Positions 47,418 to 58,653 are shown, counted from the stretch's first letter. The stretch: 64,000 nt of DNA from Herminiimonas arsenitoxidans (GCF_900130075.1 NZ_LT671418.1:620001-684000); one strand, 5' to 3'. Made by a program: numbers and translations. The notes: generated by a model from the sequence alone, not told the origin.

Positions 47418-48904
47418 CGTTTGCCTCCAACTGGTTGGACGCTCTCGAGTAGGTAGCCGTCGTCGTTTTCCTTGAACGAGAATTCCACTTCCTGTCCTGC
47501 TTTTATCTCGCCGAATGCATCAGGACGCGACTTGTTAAAGTCCATCGTCATCGCACCCCATTCAAGTTCAGCAATCGGCTTGTGCGAAAGGGTCAATGCT
47601 TTTGGCGTTACTTTCTCTACAGTGCCTATGCCCCGGTGAACAGCAGATGCTGCCGGCTGCATTGTCTGATTGTTTCCAGAAAACTTGGGTAACACTGACT
47701 TCAAGCTAGCTTCCGAATCAATAAGGAATTGCCCCGAGGCGACTACTTTCTGTCCCTCACTCAATCCACTCAAAATCTCGGTATCGTTGCCAGTGTCCCG
47801 GCCAGTCGTTACAACAACAGGTTGCATGCTGTTGTTTTCGCCAGCCACCAGGACGATGGATTGCTTACCGCTTGCAATCACGGCTTCGCTCGGGACCAGA
47901 AGACGCGAAACTGGCTTCTCGGCATCCAGACGAACGCGCATGAGCATGCCTGGTGTAAGGCTGCCATCACGATTATCAAGTTCCAGCCGAGCCTGCAGAG
48001 TTCGTGTCGCAGTACTGATACCCGGCAGGATTTCTCGAACCTTGCCGTTGTATTTTCTATTCGTGTCACCGGAGAATGTAGCTTCGACCGTCATGCCGGA
48101 GCGAACTGCATTGCTCAATGTCTCTGGCACTTCTGCTACCAACCACACCTTGTTTAAACCTGCGACTTTTGCAATGGTCATGCCGGGAGCGACCATTGCC
48201 CCATCGCGTACGGACAACTCGATGATGACGCCGTCAACTGGAGATGTCAGCGTGAAGTGCTTTTGTGATTGTCCAGTGCGGTCCGCCTGATTTATCAATC
48301 CGTCCGGGATAGACATCGCTCGCATTCTTTGTCGAGCGGCTGCCGCTAGTTCGGCATTCCCGCCACGCTTGAGTGCCAGATATTCCTCTTGCGGTGCAAT
48401 CCAGTCGGGAACAAAAATAGAAGCAATTGCCTCACCGCGCTTGATGCGTTGTTGAGGTGAACGGGCATACAGTTTATCGATGTATCCCGTCACACGGCTT
48501 TGCACGACTTCCGATGCACTCTCATCAAACTGCGTTGTGCCGACTACTTCAAATGCGTCACGTACTTCTTCGCGCCTTACAGTCGCAAAGCGAATGCCGA
48601 GATTCTGTTGAAGTGTTGGACTGACTTTTACGCCACCATCTTCCGAAGCTTCATCCGCATAAACCGGAACCAACTGCATATCCATGAAAGGGCTTTTACC
48701 CGGCTTGTCGAATTTATTTCCCGGGACCATAGGGTCGTGCCAATACAAGACTTTGCGTCCCGTCTTTGCGTCAACTTTCTCAGTTGCTGTGCCAGATGTA
48801 GCATCATCCATATTTCTTTGCGTGCCGAACCAATACCCGCCAAACACGAGGCCAGCACCTGCTAATACCAAGCCTATCGCTTTCAATGCGAATTTCGATT
48901 TCAT
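47414..48904 (-). CDS. cusB: RND adaptor CusB with fused CusF-like domain
   Basis: A 496-aa membrane-fusion protein from ATG 48904. After the anchor ([18 protein letters not shown]) comes a heavy-metal-binding segment [13 protein letters not shown]...[11 protein letters not shown], then the alpha-hairpin and barrel domains. The C-terminal 75 residues ([31 protein letters not shown]) are a CusF-like OB domain with W-x-M-T-M. A separate cusF gene also exists at 43861-44247, so the operon encodes two CusF-type domains. It overlaps both neighbours by four bases. Confidence 0.9.
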   Translation of the reverse strand: MKSKFALKAIGLVLAGAGLVFGGYWFGTQRNMDDATSGTATEKVDAKTGRKVLYWHDPMVPGNKFDKPGKSPFMDMQLVPVYADEASEDGGVKVSPTLQQNLGIRFATVRREEVRDAFEVVGTTQFDESASEVVQSRVTGYIDKLYARSPQQRIKRGEAIASIFVPDWIAPQEEYLALKRGGNAELAAAARQRMRAMSIPDGLINQADRTGQSQKHFTLTSPVDGVIIELSVRDGAMVAPGMTIAKVAGLNKVWLVAEVPETLSNAVRSGMTVEATFSGDTNRKYNGKVREILPGISTATRTLQARLELDNRDGSLTPGMLMRVRLDAEKPVSRLLVPSEAVIASGKQSIVLVAGENNSMQPVVVTTGRDTGNDTEILSGLSEGQKVVASGQFLIDSEASLKSVLPKFSGNNQTMQPAASAVHRGIGTVEKVTPKALTLSHKPIAELEWGAMTMDFNKSRPDAFGEIKAGQEVEFSFKENDDGYLLESVQPVGGKR

Positions 48905-50208
48905 TTCATATCTCCTGCAGACACCATGTCGTGTGGAACCACGTGATATTCCAGCGCAGCCCAAGTCAGCGCCGCTTCTCTTTCAAGCTCGACTATTTGC
49001 AGCCGCCGTTCCAACAACATTTTTTTCGCATTGAAGACAGCACTCAGACTGCCGGCCCCCGAACGGTAAGCAGCCATTGCCAGCTCGACCTGCTGCGAGG
49101 CAGACGGTAGCAACTGCGCGTTGAGTTGCGTTACACGGGATTTAAGACTGTCCAGAGTGGATGACTGATTCTCGATTTCAGTCTGTAGTTCACGCAATGC
49201 CTCTTCGTACTGCATCCTGGCTTTGGTACCCAGGGCAGATTTTTCAGCGATGTCGCGGTTCTGCTTTTGTGCGCGATTAACGGCTAAGGGAATACTGATG
49301 CCAAAGGACACCATGTTTGAGTACTGACTGCCACGCTGGCTGTAAGACGCTTCGATCGACCAGTCAGGGTTACTTTCGCGAGTCGCAACGGTACTGTCGG
49401 CGTCAGCCAGATTGATTGCACGACGAGCCGTCAGTAACATCGGATGATATTTTTCAAGTTCTTCGACAGGCAATCCTGGCACATGCGAAGTCAGCTTGGG
49501 CGTCTCGTCGGCGACCGTGGCAGCTGGCATGCCTGTCCAGCGGCTTAGTGCAAGACGCGCATTCCGCAAATCCTGTGTGTTTTTACGCGTTGCATCTTGC
49601 GCTTGCGAGAGTGTCAATTGCGCTTGCATCACATCCGAGGCGTTTGCCTTGGCACCACGATGTGCCGCATTCACCGCATTCAGATCATCAGACGCTTCTT
49701 TTTCCATGGCACTGACCAATGCCAATGTACGCTGACCGTACAGAACATTGACCCATGCCTTGGCGGCTTCTTCCCGTACCTTGGCAACGCTTTCCAGATA
49801 ATTGCTTTCTTCCATTTCGACGGCGCGCTGGGCACGTTCAGAGCGCGCAACACGCTTGTCGGCAGAGACCCACTGCTGTTCGATACCGACCCGGCGCATG
49901 GTCATGAAGTCGCTCGTGGTGCTGTAACGGTCACTACCCGTCACCGGCAGATTGTCGATGCCAACTTTCAGCATCGGATCAGGCAATTGGTCAGCTTTAG
50001 CAGCTGATTCGCGACTGGCCATTACAGATGCGTTAGCGGCCTTGGTAAACGACGAACGCTGCAGGGAAAGCTGCACTGCTTCGTTTAATGTGAGTCCATT
50101 GGACTGGGCGTTAACAAAAGATGAGCCAAAAGCCAGCGCCAGTAATACGCTGATTCGGCAGAGTGCGCGCGACTGATGATTCAGTAGCGCGTAGATACGC
50201 AAAAACAT
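48901..50208 (-). CDS. cusC: Outer-membrane channel CusC (TolC family)
   Basis: A 435-aa outer-membrane factor with a signal peptide (ISVLLALAFGSSFVNAQ) and two OEP domains. It forms the exit duct of the Cus pump. ATG 50208 follows a GGGGGT sequence and is preferred over the frame start at 50247. It is the first gene of the cus operon, preceded by a small secreted protein gene on the same strand. Confidence 0.87.
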   Translation of the reverse strand: MFLRIYALLNHQSRALCRISVLLALAFGSSFVNAQSNGLTLNEAVQLSLQRSSFTKAANASVMASRESAAKADQLPDPMLKVGIDNLPVTGSDRYSTTSDFMTMRRVGIEQQWVSADKRVARSERAQRAVEMEESNYLESVAKVREEAAKAWVNVLYGQRTLALVSAMEKEASDDLNAVNAAHRGAKANASDVMQAQLTLSQAQDATRKNTQDLRNARLALSRWTGMPAATVADETPKLTSHVPGLPVEELEKYHPMLLTARRAINLADADSTVATRESNPDWSIEASYSQRGSQYSNMVSFGISIPLAVNRAQKQNRDIAEKSALGTKARMQYEEALRELQTEIENQSSTLDSLKSRVTQLNAQLLPSASQQVELAMAAYRSGAGSLSAVFNAKKMLLERRLQIVELEREAALTWAALEYHVVPHDMVSAGDMK

Positions 50209-50279
50209 ATAACCCCCGATAATAAAGACGAACGCCAACCACGGCACAATGCCGGTCAGCGAAACAACTGGGGGTTAAA

Positions 50280-50660
50280 TCAAATGCGGAGTCGTTGCGT
50301 TCGGAGATAAGGCGGGTCTACGCCTAATTCCAGAGGAGCGTCTGTCCAGGCTGAAGCCAGAATGGCAGCAACAACCGGCAGAGATGCCGGCATGATGAAT
50401 GAAACAATGGTGGGTGTCAGCGAAGGTGCTGTTGCCAGATGTTCAAGTGCCAATTCAACACCTGACTGTTGTTCAGCGCAATGAACGGGTTTCTCGACAT
50501 CCATTCCTGCGCATGGCAGGTCGTCCATTGTCATCTCCTGCACAGGGGCCATTGCCTGCGGACAGACGTAGGCAGCCATTGCTATGTCTGAAGTCAGAAC
50601 GGTCATGACCAGGAAGCAGGCAATTAAACGGCAAAAAAATGAAAAGGAGTGTCGGCGCAT
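50280..50660 (-). CDS. Small secreted copper-cluster protein (copy 2)
   Basis: A 126-aa protein with a signal peptide (CRLIACFLVMTVLTSDIAMA). The mature start AYVCPQAMAPVQEMTM and the DLPCAGMD motif hold Cys and Met residues. The C-terminus is DPPYLRTQRLRI. It shares this plan with the protein at 34802-35206. It lies just upstream of cusC and is probably co-regulated by the box at 50733-50748, which is 73 bases upstream. Confidence 0.7.
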   Translation of the reverse strand: MRRHSFSFFCRLIACFLVMTVLTSDIAMAAYVCPQAMAPVQEMTMDDLPCAGMDVEKPVHCAEQQSGVELALEHLATAPSLTPTIVSFIMPASLPVVAAILASAWTDAPLELGVDPPYLRTQRLRI

Positions 50661-50732
50661 TTGGCTGCATTTATAAAACTTTTTACAGTTTTGCGCAATT
50701 CATTTATGAGCCAAGCCATGTTATATCGACGG

Positions 50733-50748
50733 ATTACATCTTTGTAAT
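50733..50748. promoter_or_regulatory. CusR/CopR-type box (copy 3)
   Basis: ATTACATCTTTGTAAT is a palindrome with ATTACA/TGTAAT arms, between the divergent cus cluster and the second DUF4148 gene. The downstream sequence GTTGTCATGTTTGTGTAA resembles that after the box at 14854, so the whole promoter region was duplicated. Confidence 0.75.
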
Positions 50749-50892
50749 ACCGTTGTCATGTTTGTGTAACCGCCAAATTTCTACAATTCATCCATTGATA
50801 CATTAGATCGTTAAGCAACCGAAACAATGTATCTCATCGATTTCGTTTTTGAATTTACTTAGACGAATTAACCCTAACTTTGGAGAATTGAA

Positions 50893-51243
50893 ATGAACAG
50901 CCCACACAAGAAACTCATTGCAGTTATTGCCATATCCATAGCATCAGGCACTGCTTTTGCGCACACGCACACTGCAAATACGAATGCCTTGCAACTTGCC
51001 CAAGCCGAGGAGTCTAACTATCCAATCCTTCCATCATTTGCGTCGACCAAAACTCGCGCAGAAGTAAAGGCTGAGTTACAACAGGCTCGCGAAAAAGGAC
51101 TACTTGCAACTACTGATAGCGACTATCCAAAGTTGCCTGTAGTGACTAGCAGCAAAACACGAGCCCAAGTTAAAGCCGAGCTTGAACAAAGCAAAGCCAG
51201 CGATGAAGGTAAACGGCTTGATAAAGAGCAGTACAGCGGCTAA
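50893..51243 (+). CDS. Periplasmic DUF4148 family protein (copy 2)
   Basis: A 116-aa paralogue of the protein at 14999-15316. It has a signal peptide (LIAVIAISIASGTAFA) followed by HTHTANTNAL, then two DUF4148 units: SNYPILPSFASTKTRAEVKAEL and SDYPKLPVVTSSKTRAQVKAEL. The sequence AACTTTGGAGAA before the start codon is the same as in copy 1. It is divergent from the cus operon, with a CusR-type box between them, so induction by Cu or Ag is likely. Confidence 0.8.
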   Translation: MNSPHKKLIAVIAISIASGTAFAHTHTANTNALQLAQAEESNYPILPSFASTKTRAEVKAELQQAREKGLLATTDSDYPKLPVVTSSKTRAQVKAELEQSKASDEGKRLDKEQYSG

Positions 51244-51406
51244 TTATCTGTAGCGCGACACGCTACCTTACTCTTTCTTAATGAACATTCAATGCTGTGT
51301 TATTTGCCATGAGTATCCAAGCATTTCAATAGTGAATGTTTTAGGGAGTAACTTTCTATAGCAAAAGCTATAAAGCATATCAAGCGTGTACGAATGCAAT
51401 TTTGCA

Positions 51407-51445
51407 AAAGAGTGGCAATGCCGATAGCGTATTACCACTCTTTTT
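51407..51445. terminator. Bidirectional terminator between DUF4148 and Cu-ATPase genes
   Basis: AAAGAGTGG and CCACTCTTT pair over 9 bp, extended by AAT/ATT after one mismatch, with an 11-base loop and T/A runs on both sides. It lies between the convergent DUF4148 and ATPase genes; the rest of 51244-51504 shows no gene. Confidence 0.7.
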
Positions 51446-51504
51446 AATATGCCTCGATCGACCGAGTCATCGATTTTTGACTGCGCCAAATCGAATACCC
51501 ACTA

Positions 51505-53874
51505 TCATTTGGTACTTCTTAGACGCATAGCGTTTGTTATGACCGAGACCGAACTCAAACTCATCGCAAGTGCAGCAATCATTGGCGACAATAATTGCCC
51601 TGTAAAGGGATAAAGCAAACCGGCAGCCAGTGGTATGCCCAGCGAGTTATAGATGAATGCAAAGCCGAGGTTTTGGTGCATATTCCGCACTGTATCCAAT
51701 GACAGCTTCCTTGCTCTAGCGATCGTACGTAAATCCCCTTTGATCAAAGTCAGATGTGCACTATTGATTGCGACATCGGTTCCTGTACCCATGGCGATAC
51801 CGACATCCGCCTTAGCAAGTGCAGGCGCGTCATTGATCCCGTCTCCTGCCATTGCAACGACTCGTCCTTCTTTTTGCAGGCGTTTCACCAATGCCAATTT
51901 ATCTTGCGGTTTGACTTCGCCGTAGACTTCGCTAATACCGAGTTTTCCGGCAACGGATTTCGCTGTTGTCAGGCCATCGCCAGTTGCCATGATCACCGTC
52001 ATGCCCGCTTCTCTCAGAATGGAGAGCGCTTCCGCTGTCGTCTTTTTGATAGGATCTGACACCGCGATCAGTCCGGCCAACTTGCCATCGGCAGCCACAT
52101 ACATGACGCTTGCACCTTCATTGCGCAGCTCCTCGGCTTGCTGCGACAGGCTATGCCAGTCAATTTTTTCTTCATCCATCAACGCCGTATTACCCAAGGC
52201 AATTCGACGACCGGAGACAATGCCACGCACACCAATGCCACTGGATGACTCAAAGCTTTCCGGTTTGTCCAATGCCAGGCCACGCTGGCGTGCCTCGGCC
52301 ACGATGGCGTGTGCCAGTGGATGTTCGCTTCCCTGATCAATGCTCGCTGCAATTTGAAGAACCGATTGTTCCTCTTGTCCCTGCGCAGCAATCACACGGT
52401 CGAATGCCGGCTTGCCTTCGGTCAAAGTGCCGGTTTTATCCACGATCAGTGTATTAACTTTGCGCATCCCTTCGATTGCCGCGGCATCACGGAATAACAT
52501 CCCTTGCGTTGCCGCACGTCCGGTCGCTGCCATGATAGACATTGGCGTTGCCAGCCCCAATGCGCAAGGACAGGCAATAATTAAAACAGCAACCGCATTG
52601 ACGAAGCCGAAGACCCAGCTCGGATCAGGGCCAAAGATGCCCCATCCTATAAAGGTCAGTAAAGCAACGCCAACAACAATCATTACAAAGTAACCTGCGA
52701 CGACATCTGCCAAACGCTGCATAGGAGCACGAGAACGCTGCGCCTGCGCCACCATTTGCACAATCTGCGCAAGCATGGTTTGAGAACCAATTTTTTCCGA
52801 ACGAATGACGAGACTGCCGCTGGTATTCAGCGTCGCGCCTATCACCTTGTCTCCCGGACGCTTTGTCACGGGCATCGGCTCGCCTGTCAGCATGGATTCG
52901 TCTATCGCACTTTCACCTTCTACGACAACGCCATCAACAGGTACTTTTTCTCCAGGACGCACGCGCAAAGAATCATCAATATGAACATGCGTGAGAGGAA
53001 CATCTTCCTCAGAGCCATCCTTGTTGATACGACGCGCCGTTTTTGGCGCCAATCCCAATAAAGACTTGATTGCAGCCGAAGTTTGCGAGCGAGCTCTCAG
53101 CTCCAGAATTTGTCCAAGCAAGGTCAGTGAAATAATGACAGCGGCAGCTTCGTAATAAACGCCTACACGGCCATGCTCCATGAATGCAGATGGGAATATC
53201 TCCGGCGCAAACGTAGCAAGCACGCTGTAACCGTATGCTGCTGTTACCCCGAATCCAATCAGCGTCCACATATTGGGACTGCGCCGCACTATCGATTGAA
53301 AACAACGTTCAAAGAAAGGTTTGCCTGCCCATAACACCACTGGTGTGCTCAATACGAGTTCAATCCAGTTTTGATACGGAATCTCTTCCGGGAAAAAGCG
53401 ATGTGAAGCCATCGCCAAAGAAGCAACAACGATGGTTAAAGGTAATGTCCACCAGAAGCGGTGACGAAAATCGACAAGCTCCGGATTCTCTTCGTCTTCA
53501 AGTGAGGGCATCATCGGTTCAAGTGACATGCCGCAGATAGGACAGTTACCTTGTGTCGGCTGCCTGATGTCCGGATGCATCGGGCACGTATAGATTGTTC
53601 CACTCGGCAAATCTTGTGCAGACTCGGATGCTGATGGCTTTATATATTTTTCTGGATTGTCATCAAACTTGTGCATGCAAGCAGCACTGCAAAAATAGTA
53701 ATCATTACCAGCATGCACGCGTTTCTTCTTCGGGTCGGCCGCGACCTTCATGCCACATACCGGGTCAGTAAACGGCTTATCCGGATTTTGCATTTCCTCG
53801 CCAGCATTCGCTGCGTGGCCAGCAACAGGAATATGATCGCCATGGATCTGGTCGTGATGCGCGTTATGTTTCAT
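51505..53874 (-). CDS. Cu(I)-exporting P1B-ATPase with YHS domain (CopF-like)
   Basis: A 789-aa ATPase from ATG 53874. A His-rich start ([12 protein letters not shown]) is followed by a YHS domain ([27 protein letters not shown]) and a metal-binding motif [31 protein letters not shown] region, instead of an HMA domain. The translocation motif is [10 protein letters not shown], the phosphorylation site [10 protein letters not shown], and the hinge [20 protein letters not shown]. This layout fits copper exporters of the CopF type. A small fragment of a second copy lies at 37158-37242. The 226-base gap before tniQ shows no gene. Confidence 0.9.
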   Translation of the reverse strand: MKHNAHHDQIHGDHIPVAGHAANAGEEMQNPDKPFTDPVCGMKVAADPKKKRVHAGNDYYFCSAACMHKFDDNPEKYIKPSASESAQDLPSGTIYTCPMHPDIRQPTQGNCPICGMSLEPMMPSLEDEENPELVDFRHRFWWTLPLTIVVASLAMASHRFFPEEIPYQNWIELVLSTPVVLWAGKPFFERCFQSIVRRSPNMWTLIGFGVTAAYGYSVLATFAPEIFPSAFMEHGRVGVYYEAAAVIISLTLLGQILELRARSQTSAAIKSLLGLAPKTARRINKDGSEEDVPLTHVHIDDSLRVRPGEKVPVDGVVVEGESAIDESMLTGEPMPVTKRPGDKVIGATLNTSGSLVIRSEKIGSQTMLAQIVQMVAQAQRSRAPMQRLADVVAGYFVMIVVGVALLTFIGWGIFGPDPSWVFGFVNAVAVLIIACPCALGLATPMSIMAATGRAATQGMLFRDAAAIEGMRKVNTLIVDKTGTLTEGKPAFDRVIAAQGQEEQSVLQIAASIDQGSEHPLAHAIVAEARQRGLALDKPESFESSSGIGVRGIVSGRRIALGNTALMDEEKIDWHSLSQQAEELRNEGASVMYVAADGKLAGLIAVSDPIKKTTAEALSILREAGMTVIMATGDGLTTAKSVAGKLGISEVYGEVKPQDKLALVKRLQKEGRVVAMAGDGINDAPALAKADVGIAMGTGTDVAINSAHLTLIKGDLRTIARARKLSLDTVRNMHQNLGFAFIYNSLGIPLAAGLLYPFTGQLLSPMIAALAMSLSSVSVITNAMRLRSTK

Positions 53875-54100
53875 TTGCCAGCCCTTCATTAAAAGCTAAA
53901 GCAACAGTGTCATGAAAACGCAATTGATATATCTATCGAATTAGGATAGCAGTAAATTATGAAATGCATACGATGCATGGCCACGTGTGCAATTCAATGA
54001 AATGGTTTATGTATTTGCACACGAAGGTCATATGAGGGATGTCCAGTCGTTTGGAAAAATGCCCTAGGTTTAGAACACAATCCTATTACCAAAAATGGCG

Positions 54101-55633
54101 TTATCGCTTTAGTAGACTGATCTGATATTTGTGATCGAGATAATGTTCATGATCGACTTGGTCACACAAGTTCACTCTTGTCTGAAGTTCCTTTGACTGC
54201 ATATAGATTCTCACCGGTCTTTGCCATGAGTCGTGCCCTGTGAGGGCCCAGTAAGACTCAAATCTTCCACTAGCCGCGTGCTTACTCCAAACTATATTGC
54301 CTTTAGCATGACTATGGGATGCAACCTCGACCCAATCATAAAAATTCGACATACATGCCCGGGCGAAGACATGCTTAGCAACCCAAATTTCCGTCTCTCT
54401 TGACCAGCCCGGTGGACATATCGGTGCAGCTTCTGCTTGCCATCCCAAGATACCAAAAGGTGGTTTCGTTAATGGACCAACCAAATGTTGTGGTGATCCA
54501 CACCCTTCCCAAAACATACGCCAACGAAGAAATGCTTCAGCTACAGGGCAAAAATTGACTGTCTTTTCTCCCTCTAAATGCCACCAAAGTTGGTGTGCTG
54601 CACTCGTTACGCAGGATTGATGAGCAGTGATGACAGAGCGCCAGATTTTTCGCCGAATTGTGCTGTACACCGTATAAAGCGCATATAGCATGTCATCCCA
54701 ATATTGCTTCACAGGCGTAACCAGCTTCTCATCGTTCGAAACTTTGGTACGCCGATATTTTTTGACTTTAGCTCTTTGAAGTGGCTCAGGCCTGGCTCCC
54801 AGGTAAATATGCGATATTTGCGTCAATTCCAATGGCGGTTGAGCTGTATCGCTTTCAGCTTTAAGATCATCCAGCACTTGGATAACAAAACCGATGTATT
54901 CTGCGTGTTTCCGCCTCAGGTCGGCAGGTGCGATGATAACTTCCCCCATGCCTTGAAATTTTCGTTCGCGATTGATCTCCAACTTCAAAGGAATCAGTCG
55001 ATCCTCAAACTTCAAGAGGTCGATAATATTGTCCAGACGCGTCATCTCATCAACTCTTAGTTGTAATGATCGCGTTTGTGGGTTCCGCAGCACAGGTGCG
55101 AAATCTGTTTTACACACCGTACAGGTAAATGGAATATCAATAACATCCCTGCGTAATTTATAGGGAACCTTTGCAGAACAATGTGGGCAGTTCGACCTTA
55201 GCGGTCTGGAATGAATAGGACAATCCGTAATAATTTCTAGTTGAAACAAGGGCGAGTGAAAACCGATGGCCGCACATTTTGTACACCATCTTAAATAGTC
55301 GACCGATTTTCGTTTGCCGTTAGGTAGCATCTCAAAAAGGAAGCTTTCTTTGATCGAATTCAAATCGGCACGAAAAGCACGAGAAATTGCGGGGATGTCG
55401 AAATACATAGAATCGCGCAAGTCGACTTGAGGATTTCTTAATACTGCCGTTCTCCGGCCCGATTCACTGCTAATGAATATCTGAACAAGGTCGCGCGCAG
55501 CAAAAGCATTAAGAAAGGCAAACTTGGCGAAGAGAGAATAAGTGGAGTCATACTTGGTGTACCAGTCGTCACGCCAGTTCCAAGAACGGATGCAAGGTTC
55601 GAATCGATCGAGGACAATGCGTGCCTTTTTCAA
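54101..55633 (-). CDS. tniQ: TniQ/TnsD family target-selection protein
   Basis: A 510-aa protein. The N-terminal 170 residues carry the TniQ zinc-finger pattern: WCTKCAAIGFHSPLFQ, CPIHSRPLRSNCPHCS, then CTVCKTDF. The C-terminal part (about 270-490) is helical and basic, probably the DNA-binding part that reads the attachment site, as in TnsD. It is the last gene of a four-gene Tn7-like operon, 1 base after tnsC. Its size lies between short TniQ and long TnsD proteins. Confidence 0.88.
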   Translation of the reverse strand: MKKARIVLDRFEPCIRSWNWRDDWYTKYDSTYSLFAKFAFLNAFAARDLVQIFISSESGRRTAVLRNPQVDLRDSMYFDIPAISRAFRADLNSIKESFLFEMLPNGKRKSVDYLRWCTKCAAIGFHSPLFQLEIITDCPIHSRPLRSNCPHCSAKVPYKLRRDVIDIPFTCTVCKTDFAPVLRNPQTRSLQLRVDEMTRLDNIIDLLKFEDRLIPLKLEINRERKFQGMGEVIIAPADLRRKHAEYIGFVIQVLDDLKAESDTAQPPLELTQISHIYLGARPEPLQRAKVKKYRRTKVSNDEKLVTPVKQYWDDMLYALYTVYSTIRRKIWRSVITAHQSCVTSAAHQLWWHLEGEKTVNFCPVAEAFLRWRMFWEGCGSPQHLVGPLTKPPFGILGWQAEAAPICPPGWSRETEIWVAKHVFARACMSNFYDWVEVASHSHAKGNIVWSKHAASGRFESYWALTGHDSWQRPVRIYMQSKELQTRVNLCDQVDHEHYLDHKYQISLLKR

Positions 55634-55634
55634 T

Positions 55635-56630
55635 TTAGATCCCTCTTACATGAAATTCATCACCCATTACTAACCGTAATTCTTCCTGCGCTGATATGAA
55701 ATTGGACTCAGCAACAGCGGCATGCCAAATCGCCGGTGAGAATCTAAAGTCATATGAATCATTGTCCATGCTCTCTAACAGCGCGATCTCAACGGAGCGA
55801 GCGAAATATTGCATCGGGATCTCTAATTCGTAATCAAATCGAGCTTCCTCGTGCGCCTCTTGAAATGTACGCCAGAGCATTGCAGCCTGATCCATTAAAC
55901 GCAGTCCGTCCCCAAAAGCGGCTGGAAGAAAATATCTGGTGTAGCTCCATTTGCTCGATTCAGGGAAGAATGCTTGATCGAATCCGGCCAAGCATGTCGC
56001 AAGGTCATTGGCAGAACAAAGCCCACGAAATCGCATTTCATCGATCATAAATCGAGACACAATCTGCGTTTGCTTACCGATCCGGAATGAGCTTTTCTGG
56101 TTCAGCAATTGTGGCTGACCGACAAGTAAAGTGATCATGCGTACGCCACGTCTCTCTAACTCATCATGGACATCTCGAAGCCATTCATATTCGATGATGT
56201 CCAAGCGCTGCGCCTCGTCAGCAAAAAATACTACCCAATTCAGGCCAGAGTTATCGACAAGTTCTTTGATCCTCTCATTTAGACGAAAACGTTTTCTTGT
56301 AATGTTTCCAGACATGGGATCTTTATGACCAGCGGCATCCAATAGATTGGCAAAAAATGCATCTTCTGAATGAGACTTTTTCTTCTGGCAACCAAAACTA
56401 ATGACCACCAGTTTAGGATAATCCTCTTTAAGCATTCGGCTTACATAGCGAACGCCGTATGTTTTTCCAAATCGAGGATGGGCATAGATAATTGCGCCTG
56501 GTGTTCGAAGGCGGATAAGCTTTTTGACGCGCACGTACAGCTCGTCAATCGACGGTGTCGGCACAATATACTTCTGTGCGACAACTGGATGATCCTCTAA
56601 GGCTATTGGGCGTTGATAGGTTAGAGACAT
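55635..56630 (-). CDS. tnsC: Transposition AAA+ ATPase TnsC/TniB
   Basis: A 331-aa AAA+ protein. The Walker A motif is HPRFGKTYG (G55-K56-T57). The Walker B motif is VVFFADEAQRL (D138-E139). TnsC oligomerises on target DNA and links TniQ to the TnsAB transposase. It lies 10 bases after tnsB. Confidence 0.92.
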   Translation of the reverse strand: MSLTYQRPIALEDHPVVAQKYIVPTPSIDELYVRVKKLIRLRTPGAIIYAHPRFGKTYGVRYVSRMLKEDYPKLVVISFGCQKKKSHSEDAFFANLLDAAGHKDPMSGNITRKRFRLNERIKELVDNSGLNWVVFFADEAQRLDIIEYEWLRDVHDELERRGVRMITLLVGQPQLLNQKSSFRIGKQTQIVSRFMIDEMRFRGLCSANDLATCLAGFDQAFFPESSKWSYTRYFLPAAFGDGLRLMDQAAMLWRTFQEAHEEARFDYELEIPMQYFARSVEIALLESMDNDSYDFRFSPAIWHAAVAESNFISAQEELRLVMGDEFHVRGI

Positions 56631-56640
56631 ACGTATTCTT

Positions 56641-58653
56641 TCAAAATGTCAGCGTACGTTTGATTCTCATTGGTTTTGGATGCGGAGAGGCATCCTCTAC
56701 CTTTTCAACCTGAACGTTCTGCTGTGCGTCTGTATCAGTGTCGTTGCTCAGTTTTTCTTTTTTTAATTGCTCCTTCAATGGATTAAAAAGAGGTACTGAC
56801 TCACCGTGTTTTTTGTCTTGGTACTTAAATTTTGCCAAATCGTTAGCTGCATTTTTACTACTTTTACTCTGGATACGTTTGAATTTTTCCCATGCCTCTA
56901 CCGGATCATCACCCTCTCTATAGTTCAACTTTCCAAGACGCTTTAATCGTAAAATTTCCTGCCGCATGCGTAGCGAATGTGGCGTGTAACACCAAGGCCT
57001 AGCTGCCGTTAAAATTCCTAGTTCAGATCCATCGTCAAAAAATGCTTTCAGGACTCTTATGTCACGTACATCGAAATACACTCGAAGTGATTGCCCTAAG
57101 AGCGATGCGCTATTTGATAAAACGTCACTGCTGTATCGAACACCTGAAAAATTAACATGAGGGCGGATACTCGACTGCAAACTTCCACGGATAGGTAACT
57201 GTCTCGCTTCTTGGAGTAGACACAAGTTAGGCCGCATCGTATTGGGCAAAGTACGCAAAAAGCCATCCTGCTTCTTGACCATATAGCTCATCGCTTCCAA
57301 TGGTGTCCGGCCACCCAGCCCATCATGCGGCTCACCGTTGTAATCAGCCAGTAGTACATCAATCATGTCCTCAAGCTCGCTTAGCTCTACCAAAAGAGAA
57401 AGGTTTGATTTCGGATCGCTAAGCAGTTTCTCGATGGATTTGGGGTCGCTGCCCATCGTGCCAGGTAAGCGATGCGCGAAGTGACGAGCAATCAGGTGGA
57501 AGAAGCGCTCAATAAACGGTCTTGCATCTGGTTGACCAGAAGGACCGTTATCCGTCCAGCACCCAACAATTTTGGTTAATCGTTCCAGCGTATCGGTTGC
57601 GAGATGGGAACGTGCCCCATCAAATCGAAACCATTCCCAGCAGGCGAATTCTGTCTGCGGCAATACCGCAGATGGGTAGCCGCCACCTTCCCGTACCGCT
57701 AACCCAGGGATCATATAATCTCGCCGGCGATACGGTGTTAAAGCAGCCTGCAAAGCGGCTGCTACATCGTCCTTGTTGTATTCCCGGCCTAATGCAATTG
57801 AATAGCCAATCACCGCTCTCGTCGCTAAATCAAGTAAGACAAGAATCCAAATGCGATGAAGCTCCAGCAACGTTTCCAGACCGAAAGGGTCTTTCACACG
57901 GAGGGTGATACGGAGATCAATTTTGTGTCCGTCGAATTCAACAATTTCATACGCACGCGTTGCTGAGGGTGTCGGCATCCCCAATACAGAAACACCCGGA
58001 CTAACGCGTGTAGCACCGGCATTTTTCGATGCAGACACAAATGTGGCCTCAGCGTGTTTTTTTAGATAGGTAGCTAAGGAACGTATGCCTAACAAGCTTT
58101 GCGTGAATGGGTATTCATTCGCTTTCACCCCTGCCTTGCGGCATTCTTCAAGAAAGCCCTTGTGTATGCGCTTGAGAGATTTTCTTACCTCTCTGGCGGT
58201 TGTGATTCGTTTGTTACGCTCATTAGCAGAGTGTTTTAAAAATTTCTCAATACTCGGATAAATCTGCAATAACTGAGTAAATGCACCGGAGAGTCCTGCA
58301 ATGCCACCGTTAATAGATACCGGTGGCTGGCAGCGTTCGTACTCCTTAAGTCTGGCGAACGGCAAAACTGCGCGGAACCCATAAATCCGTCCATCGGCAT
58401 GCTGAGTTAGACATCTAGTGAGCAATCGATAAAGAGATTGTGGATGAACACCGGTTACGTTCTTGAGAGACGCCAAAGAAACATATGGCGCTTCTATAAA
58501 AATGCGTATTGCTTCGGCCCGAGACTTAAAGTCATCTTGCTTTTCTGGCGATAACGCGGTGATGTCTACCGTTGGCCATGTCGATAAATCTCTTAGCTCA
58601 TCAGGAATCGTATCCCGACTAAACGGCTTGTTCCCATAGATTAGAGACTTCAT
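56641..58653 (-). CDS. tnsB: DDE transposase TnsB/TniA
   Basis: A 670-aa DDE integrase-superfamily transposase. The catalytic residues are D241 in VEFDGHKIDL, D345 in FRFDGARSHL and E382 in RPFIERFFHL; the core is followed by a Mu-type beta-barrel region. It binds the terminal repeats and joins 3' ends to the target. The length is close to Tn7 TnsB (about 700 aa). It overlaps tnsA by ATGA. Confidence 0.92.
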   Translation of the reverse strand: MKSLIYGNKPFSRDTIPDELRDLSTWPTVDITALSPEKQDDFKSRAEAIRIFIEAPYVSLASLKNVTGVHPQSLYRLLTRCLTQHADGRIYGFRAVLPFARLKEYERCQPPVSINGGIAGLSGAFTQLLQIYPSIEKFLKHSANERNKRITTAREVRKSLKRIHKGFLEECRKAGVKANEYPFTQSLLGIRSLATYLKKHAEATFVSASKNAGATRVSPGVSVLGMPTPSATRAYEIVEFDGHKIDLRITLRVKDPFGLETLLELHRIWILVLLDLATRAVIGYSIALGREYNKDDVAAALQAALTPYRRRDYMIPGLAVREGGGYPSAVLPQTEFACWEWFRFDGARSHLATDTLERLTKIVGCWTDNGPSGQPDARPFIERFFHLIARHFAHRLPGTMGSDPKSIEKLLSDPKSNLSLLVELSELEDMIDVLLADYNGEPHDGLGGRTPLEAMSYMVKKQDGFLRTLPNTMRPNLCLLQEARQLPIRGSLQSSIRPHVNFSGVRYSSDVLSNSASLLGQSLRVYFDVRDIRVLKAFFDDGSELGILTAARPWCYTPHSLRMRQEILRLKRLGKLNYREGDDPVEAWEKFKRIQSKSSKNAANDLAKFKYQDKKHGESVPLFNPLKEQLKKEKLSNDTDTDAQQNVQVEKVEDASPHPKPMRIKRTLTF

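Noticed and set aside
51289..51489. 66-codon ORF between DUF4148 and Cu-ATPase genes
   Set aside because: It contains the bidirectional terminator hairpin and no protein features.
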